The notes beneath the pieces are model-generated. The model worked only from the letters and a program-made list of their open reading frames with translations. It did no database searches and had not been told where the DNA came from. The position numbers and the translations under genes are program-made. A stretch of 33,998 bases of DNA from Candidatus Ryanbacteria bacterium RIFCSPLOWO2_12_FULL_47_9c. GTDB lineage: Bacteria > Patescibacteriota > Minisyncoccia > Ryanbacterales > GWA2-47-10b. The DNA lies in the NCBI GenBank assembly GCA_001821795.1, contig MHOB01000023.1:1-33998 (forward strand), read 5' to 3'. This document shows positions 30,944 to 33,998 of the stretch, piece after piece. The first letter of the stretch is position 1. Each line of letters starts with the position of its first letter.

Positions 30944-31963
30944 ATGCCAAAGAAAGAAAAGAAAATGGATGACGCTGTTACGAGAGGAACGGAGGCGATA
31001 AATCTTGCAATGCAGGCGATTCAGTCAAAGTATGGGGAGGGATCGCTCATGCGTCTTGGCCATATGCCGCGCGTCCCCATTGAGGCGATCTCAACCGGTT
31101 CTTTTTCGCTTGATTGGGCGCTTGGAATTGGAGGCATTCCGCGGGGGCGCGTTGTTGAAATCTTTGGACCGGAGTCGTCAGGGAAAACGACACTTTCGCT
31201 CCATGTCATCCGCGAATGCCAGAAAAAAGGCGGGGTTGCCGCGTTTATTGACGCAGAGCACGCGCTTGACCCCGAATATGCAAAAAAGATTGGAGTGAAT
31301 CTCAACGAGCTCCTCATTTCACAGCCCGATACGGGCGAACAAGCGCTTGAGATCGTAGAGAGTTTGGTGCGATCAGGCGGTATGAGTGTCATTGTGATTG
31401 ATTCGGTAGCTGCGCTTACTCCCCGAGCCGAGATCGAAGGGGATATGGGACAACAGCACATAGGTTTGCAGGCGCGCCTCATGAGCCACGCTCTTCGGAA
31501 ATTAACATCTATTGTGGCGAAAACGAAGACAACGGTTATATTCATAAACCAGATTCGCATGCAGATTGGGGTAATGTTTGGCAATCCGGAGACGACGCCG
31601 GGCGGCAAGGCCTTGAAATTTTACTCATCGGTACGCATTGATGTGCGCCGCCTTGCGCAAATCAAGAAAGGAGAAGAGGTGGTGGGGAGCCGCACGAAGG
31701 CAAAAGTAGTTAAGAACAAAGTTGCGCCGCCTTTTCGAATCGCCGAATTTGATATTATGTACAACGAGGGTATCTCGTACGAGGCGGATCTTATAAATCT
31801 TGGGGCAAAATTGGGTGTAGTGAAAAAAAACGGGGCGTCATACAGTTTCCAAAATATAAAACTTGGCCACGGTTATGACGCCGCGCGAATCTTTTTGAAA
31901 GAAAACAAAAAAGAATGTAAAGAGTTAGAGAAAGCACTGCGTGAGGAATTGGAAAAGGTATAA
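30944..31963 (+). CDS. recA: Recombinase RecA
   Basis: A 339-residue RecA. Walker A is GPESSGKTT (75-83). Further marks are FIDAEHALDPEYAKK, VIVIDSVAALTPRAEIEGDMG (Walker B and loop L1), FINQIRMQIGVMFGNPETTPGG (loop L2) and the core end RIDVRRLAQIK. It forms filaments on single-stranded DNA and drives strand exchange. The C-terminal tail is short and ends ELEKALREELEKV, with less of the acidic extension seen in E. coli. The start MPKKEKKMDDAV fits the family after a short basic extension. A -10 box six bases upstream suggests a leaderless mRNA. Confidence 0.98.
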   Translation: MPKKEKKMDDAVTRGTEAINLAMQAIQSKYGEGSLMRLGHMPRVPIEAISTGSFSLDWALGIGGIPRGRVVEIFGPESSGKTTLSLHVIRECQKKGGVAAFIDAEHALDPEYAKKIGVNLNELLISQPDTGEQALEIVESLVRSGGMSVIVIDSVAALTPRAEIEGDMGQQHIGLQARLMSHALRKLTSIVAKTKTTVIFINQIRMQIGVMFGNPETTPGGKALKFYSSVRIDVRRLAQIKKGEEVVGSRTKAKVVKNKVAPPFRIAEFDIMYNEGISYEADLINLGAKLGVVKKNGASYSFQNIKLGHGYDAARIFLKENKKECKELEKALREELEKV

Positions 31964-31972
31964 TGAATTCAA

Positions 31973-31995
31973 ACTTAGACATCGGATGTCTAAGT
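31973..31995. repeat. Perfect 11-base-pair palindrome after recA
   Basis: Arms ACTTAGACATC and GATGTCTAAGT around a single G. No T run follows on either strand, so it is not a standard terminator. It sits between the recA stop and the start of the secreted-protein gene. The rest of the gap (31996-32077) holds TTGACA (32023-32028) and TATAAT (32039-32044), but these two are only 10 bases apart, so they do not form one normal promoter. Confidence 0.7.
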
Positions 31996-32077
31996 GATAC
32001 TTATACACACCCGTAAAAGCAATTGACAGCATAAAGTATATAATAAAGGTAGCTATTATTAGCGGTTCACTTTTTAT

Positions 32078-33998
32078 ATGCAAAAAAAATATGTTTTAGA
32101 GTTTGCGGTTGTCTTCTCGCTTCTTTTTATAAGTGGGGCGCAGTTTGCTTCTGCGCACGAGCAGTATCTTGTTACGAAAGACAACGCATGGACGCAGTGT
32201 GATCCAGGACATGCAGTGGATGGGGCTATTGTATCTGCCTATACTACGCTCAATAAAAATATCTCAAGTATTCGTTGCCGCGATGCGGTCGGTCTCAATG
32301 GAGACGTGACAAAAAAAGAAGTCTCGTCGGCAGGTAAAAACGACGACGGGCTTCGTAGCCAATGGGTCACATGCGATCCAGGTCAACTTATTATTGGTGT
32401 ATATAAAAAAGTAATAAATACGCCAGATAAAGATATTTTGGCGATTGCTTGCCAAAATGCTCGCCGCGGCGGCGGAGGCGAGACAGTAATCGGACTTGGA
32501 GACGGTCAAAAAACTCCTTCAAATTCAGACTCGGCATGGAGTTATTGCCCGCAAGGCAAAGCCGCCGCAGGATATTTTCTTGTAAATTATCGAAATGGCG
32601 TAACAGATGTTTCTCCTTCACAAATTCCCAACCCTCCTTCATTGCCGCGAGTAACATTTAACAGCTCCGGGGGCGTTTCGGTCTACAATGCACTTGCGTT
32701 TCTGCCACTGCCCATTCCTCTACTCCCAGATCCAATTTCTTTTTTCTTGTTGTTTAAGATTTTTAATAGTGACAATGAAAACTATAACATGACCGAGCGG
32801 CGGCTTGTGTGCGTTGACAAACCGCCGGAGGTTGCGCGCGTCGTAGGGCTCGCGCTTTTGGACAATCGCTGGGCGGGGCTAAGGTGGACCGATGCTGAAA
32901 TAGAATTAAGTACGGGAGCAAAACAACGCGTTGATGCAACAAGTGCCAAGTTCGAGTTTCAAAATTTGAACGCCGGTTCTTACACGGTAAAAGCTTCTGG
33001 CGCACTAGAGAGCAGTGCCTGCTTTATTCCGGAAGGATATCCCGTTTCGTTCGATCCAAACTGCCACGCTTCTTCTACGTGGGTTACCGGTGACACCGCT
33101 TCATTATCAAATATTCCTCTCGGGTACTATGCGGATGTCTGGTTTAATTTTAAGAAACCGTCGCTAGCTCATCCGGTTCTTGGGCCCAGCGCGCAATCAG
33201 TTGCGCAGGGGCAAAACCTCACTTTCGCTATTACTGGCGCCGCCGCGAGAAAAGCTATTACACTTGCGTGGACTGACGCGGATGGAAATTATAAGTCCGA
33301 TCGCGTGAGCGGTTTTGGAGATACCAATGACAGTGGCGGTGGGACATTCACATTCCCTACCGATACTGGCTGGAGGCCGAGCGATCGCTATAAATTGATT
33401 GCCGGAGTAAACGGGGTTTCATCAAATGAGGTTGGGTTCACTATAACTGAAGCAGGCGGAGGCAACGTTTCTAAAACATTTTCCAGTGGAGATTCAGTCC
33501 AAATAACAGATAACGGCGTTAATGTCAGAGATAATCCAGCCGGTAATTATAAAGGTGGGGTAAATAAAAATGACAAAGGAACTATTGTTGGTACGTCAGT
33601 GAGAAAGTTGCTCAATGGTGTAACGTATGACTGGTGGAATGTAACTTTTTCAAATATAAGTGGCTGGGTTGCAGAGAATTTTCTAAAGAAAGCGACTACT
33701 CCGTCGGATAGAGATGGCAACGGAGGCGGTGGAGGTGGTGGCGGCACGGGCGGAGTTCAACAAATGCAAACCTGGCAGGGATTCTCTGTCGGAGACAGGT
33801 TCGCAGTTCCCTACGATTTAGGCGGATTTCATGGATTGGCAGTTTCGGTATATGGATGCCCAACGTATGGGCTCGGCGATGTTCCGCTAACTGATGGTCC
33901 TTGCCCCCCTATCGGTAATCAAGACTCCACTTCCTTATATATACCCCAAGGAAAGATTCTCGAAATGCAATATGACACAACCGGCCCCGTTGGCGTTG
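32078..33998 (+). CDS. Secreted multidomain protein with Cys repeats, Ig-like and SH3b domains (3' end outside window)
   Basis: The frame runs open from the ATG at 32078 to the window edge (640 codons). Residues 1-26 are a signal peptide (KK, hydrophobic core VVFSLLFISG, likely cut at ASA-HE). Three repeats of the type WxxCxxG occur exactly 58 residues apart (Trp38, Trp96, Trp154), with partner cysteines Cys67 and Cys125. A hydrophobic patch (LPLPIPLLPDPISFFLLF) follows near residue 215, then a CnaB-like segment (about 253-310, ending NLNAGSYTVKASG), an Ig-like segment (about 368-470), an SH3b domain (about 479-538: GVNVRDNPAGNY ... WWNVTFSNISGWVAENFL), a glycine-rich linker (about 547-559) and a further domain. 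SH3b domains often bind cell-wall peptides. The role is likely on the cell surface or outside the cell; the exact function is unknown. Confidence 0.85.
   Translation, partial: MQKKYVLEFAVVFSLLFISGAQFASAHEQYLVTKDNAWTQCDPGHAVDGAIVSAYTTLNKNISSIRCRDAVGLNGDVTKKEVSSAGKNDDGLRSQWVTCDPGQLIIGVYKKVINTPDKDILAIACQNARRGGGGETVIGLGDGQKTPSNSDSAWSYCPQGKAAAGYFLVNYRNGVTDVSPSQIPNPPSLPRVTFNSSGGVSVYNALAFLPLPIPLLPDPISFFLLFKIFNSDNENYNMTERRLVCVDKPPEVARVVGLALLDNRWAGLRWTDAEIELSTGAKQRVDATSAKFEFQNLNAGSYTVKASGALESSACFIPEGYPVSFDPNCHASSTWVTGDTASLSNIPLGYYADVWFNFKKPSLAHPVLGPSAQSVAQGQNLTFAITGAAARKAITLAWTDADGNYKSDRVSGFGDTNDSGGGTFTFPTDTGWRPSDRYKLIAGVNGVSSNEVGFTITEAGGGNVSKTFSSGDSVQITDNGVNVRDNPAGNYKGGVNKNDKGTIVGTSVRKLLNGVTYDWWNVTFSNISGWVAENFLKKATTPSDRDGNGGGGGGGGTGGVQQMQTWQGFSVGDRFAVPYDLGGFHGLAVSVYGCPTYGLGDVPLTDGPCPPIGNQDSTSLYIPQGKILEMQYDTTGPVGV
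32189..32550 (+). repeat. Three Cys-containing coding repeats with a 174-base period
   Basis: Trp codons at 32189, 32363 and 32537 are spaced exactly 174 bases (58 residues). The motifs are WTQCDPG, WVTCDPG and WSYCPQG. The third copy lacks an obvious partner cysteine. Confidence 0.7.

Noticed and set aside
31021..31608. A 195-codon - strand frame opposite recA
   Set aside because: Shadow of recA: no recognisable motif, and the + strand gene is certain.
32023..32044. TTGACA and TATAAT as one promoter for the secreted-protein gene
   Set aside because: The spacer is only 10 bases, too short for a normal sigma-70-type promoter; either box may belong to another pairing that I could not find.
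1..33998. CRISPR array, prophage or toxin-antitoxin system
   Set aside because: No series of regularly spaced direct repeats with spacers, no phage structural genes and no small paired toxin-antitoxin genes were seen.

Overview
The window looks like a chromosomal segment from a Candidate Phyla Radiation bacterium (Patescibacteria), most likely of the Parcubacteria type. The signs are compact genes with gaps of a few bases or short overlaps, streamlined proteins, a type IV pilus cluster rich in prepilin-like proteins, rplK with no rplA beside it, and a phenylalanyl-tRNA synthetase beta chain without its usual tRNA-binding domain. TGA serves as an ordinary stop for several genes, so the code is standard and UGA-glycine lineages (Gracilibacteria, Absconditabacteria) are unlikely. 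The assignment rests on gene content, not on a phylogeny.

Layout. (1) 1-5876: type IV pilus cluster on the + strand: the C-terminal part of a PilC/GspF platform protein, three prepilin-like proteins (one 728 residues long with a sevenfold WDG repeat), a PilX-like protein, a PilM-like protein with a C-terminal membrane anchor, and a pilin, closed by a strong terminator. (2) 5881-7292: pyrH with its own promoter, Shine-Dalgarno sequence and terminator, then on the - strand a cyclic phosphodiesterase (2H family). (3) 7421-7600: tRNA-Asp and a CAU tRNA, both on the - strand. (4) 7684-12832: pheS-pheT-gyrB. (5) 12837-14436: A/T-rich accessory segment with an unknown membrane protein and a REP-associated tyrosine transposase bracketed by matching palindromes. 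(6) 14526-21338: secE-nusG-rplK, then a dTMP-supply block (tmk, two-domain dCTP deaminase, multidomain thymidylate synthase), then secD-secF. (7) 21376-28400: rpoB-rpoC behind a strong promoter and a long leader with an attenuator-like hairpin. (8) 28408-31963: ftsK, a small anchored Ig-like protein, recA. (9) 32078 to the right edge: a secreted multidomain protein with an SH3b domain, cut by the window.

Working together: the pilus genes and the secreted SH3b protein point to surface attachment; tmk, dcd and the thymidylate synthase could take dCTP to dTDP; secE and secDF serve protein export; gyrB, ftsK and recA serve chromosome maintenance. Most of the window is housekeeping. The most unusual items are the propeller-like giant prepilin, the MtrA-like/ThyA/DUF4346-like thymidylate synthase, the transposase whose apparent promoter sits on its own palindrome, the rpoBC leader, and -10 boxes lying 6-8 bases from start codons (probable leaderless mRNAs). 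All calls come from reading the sequence; no database search was run.
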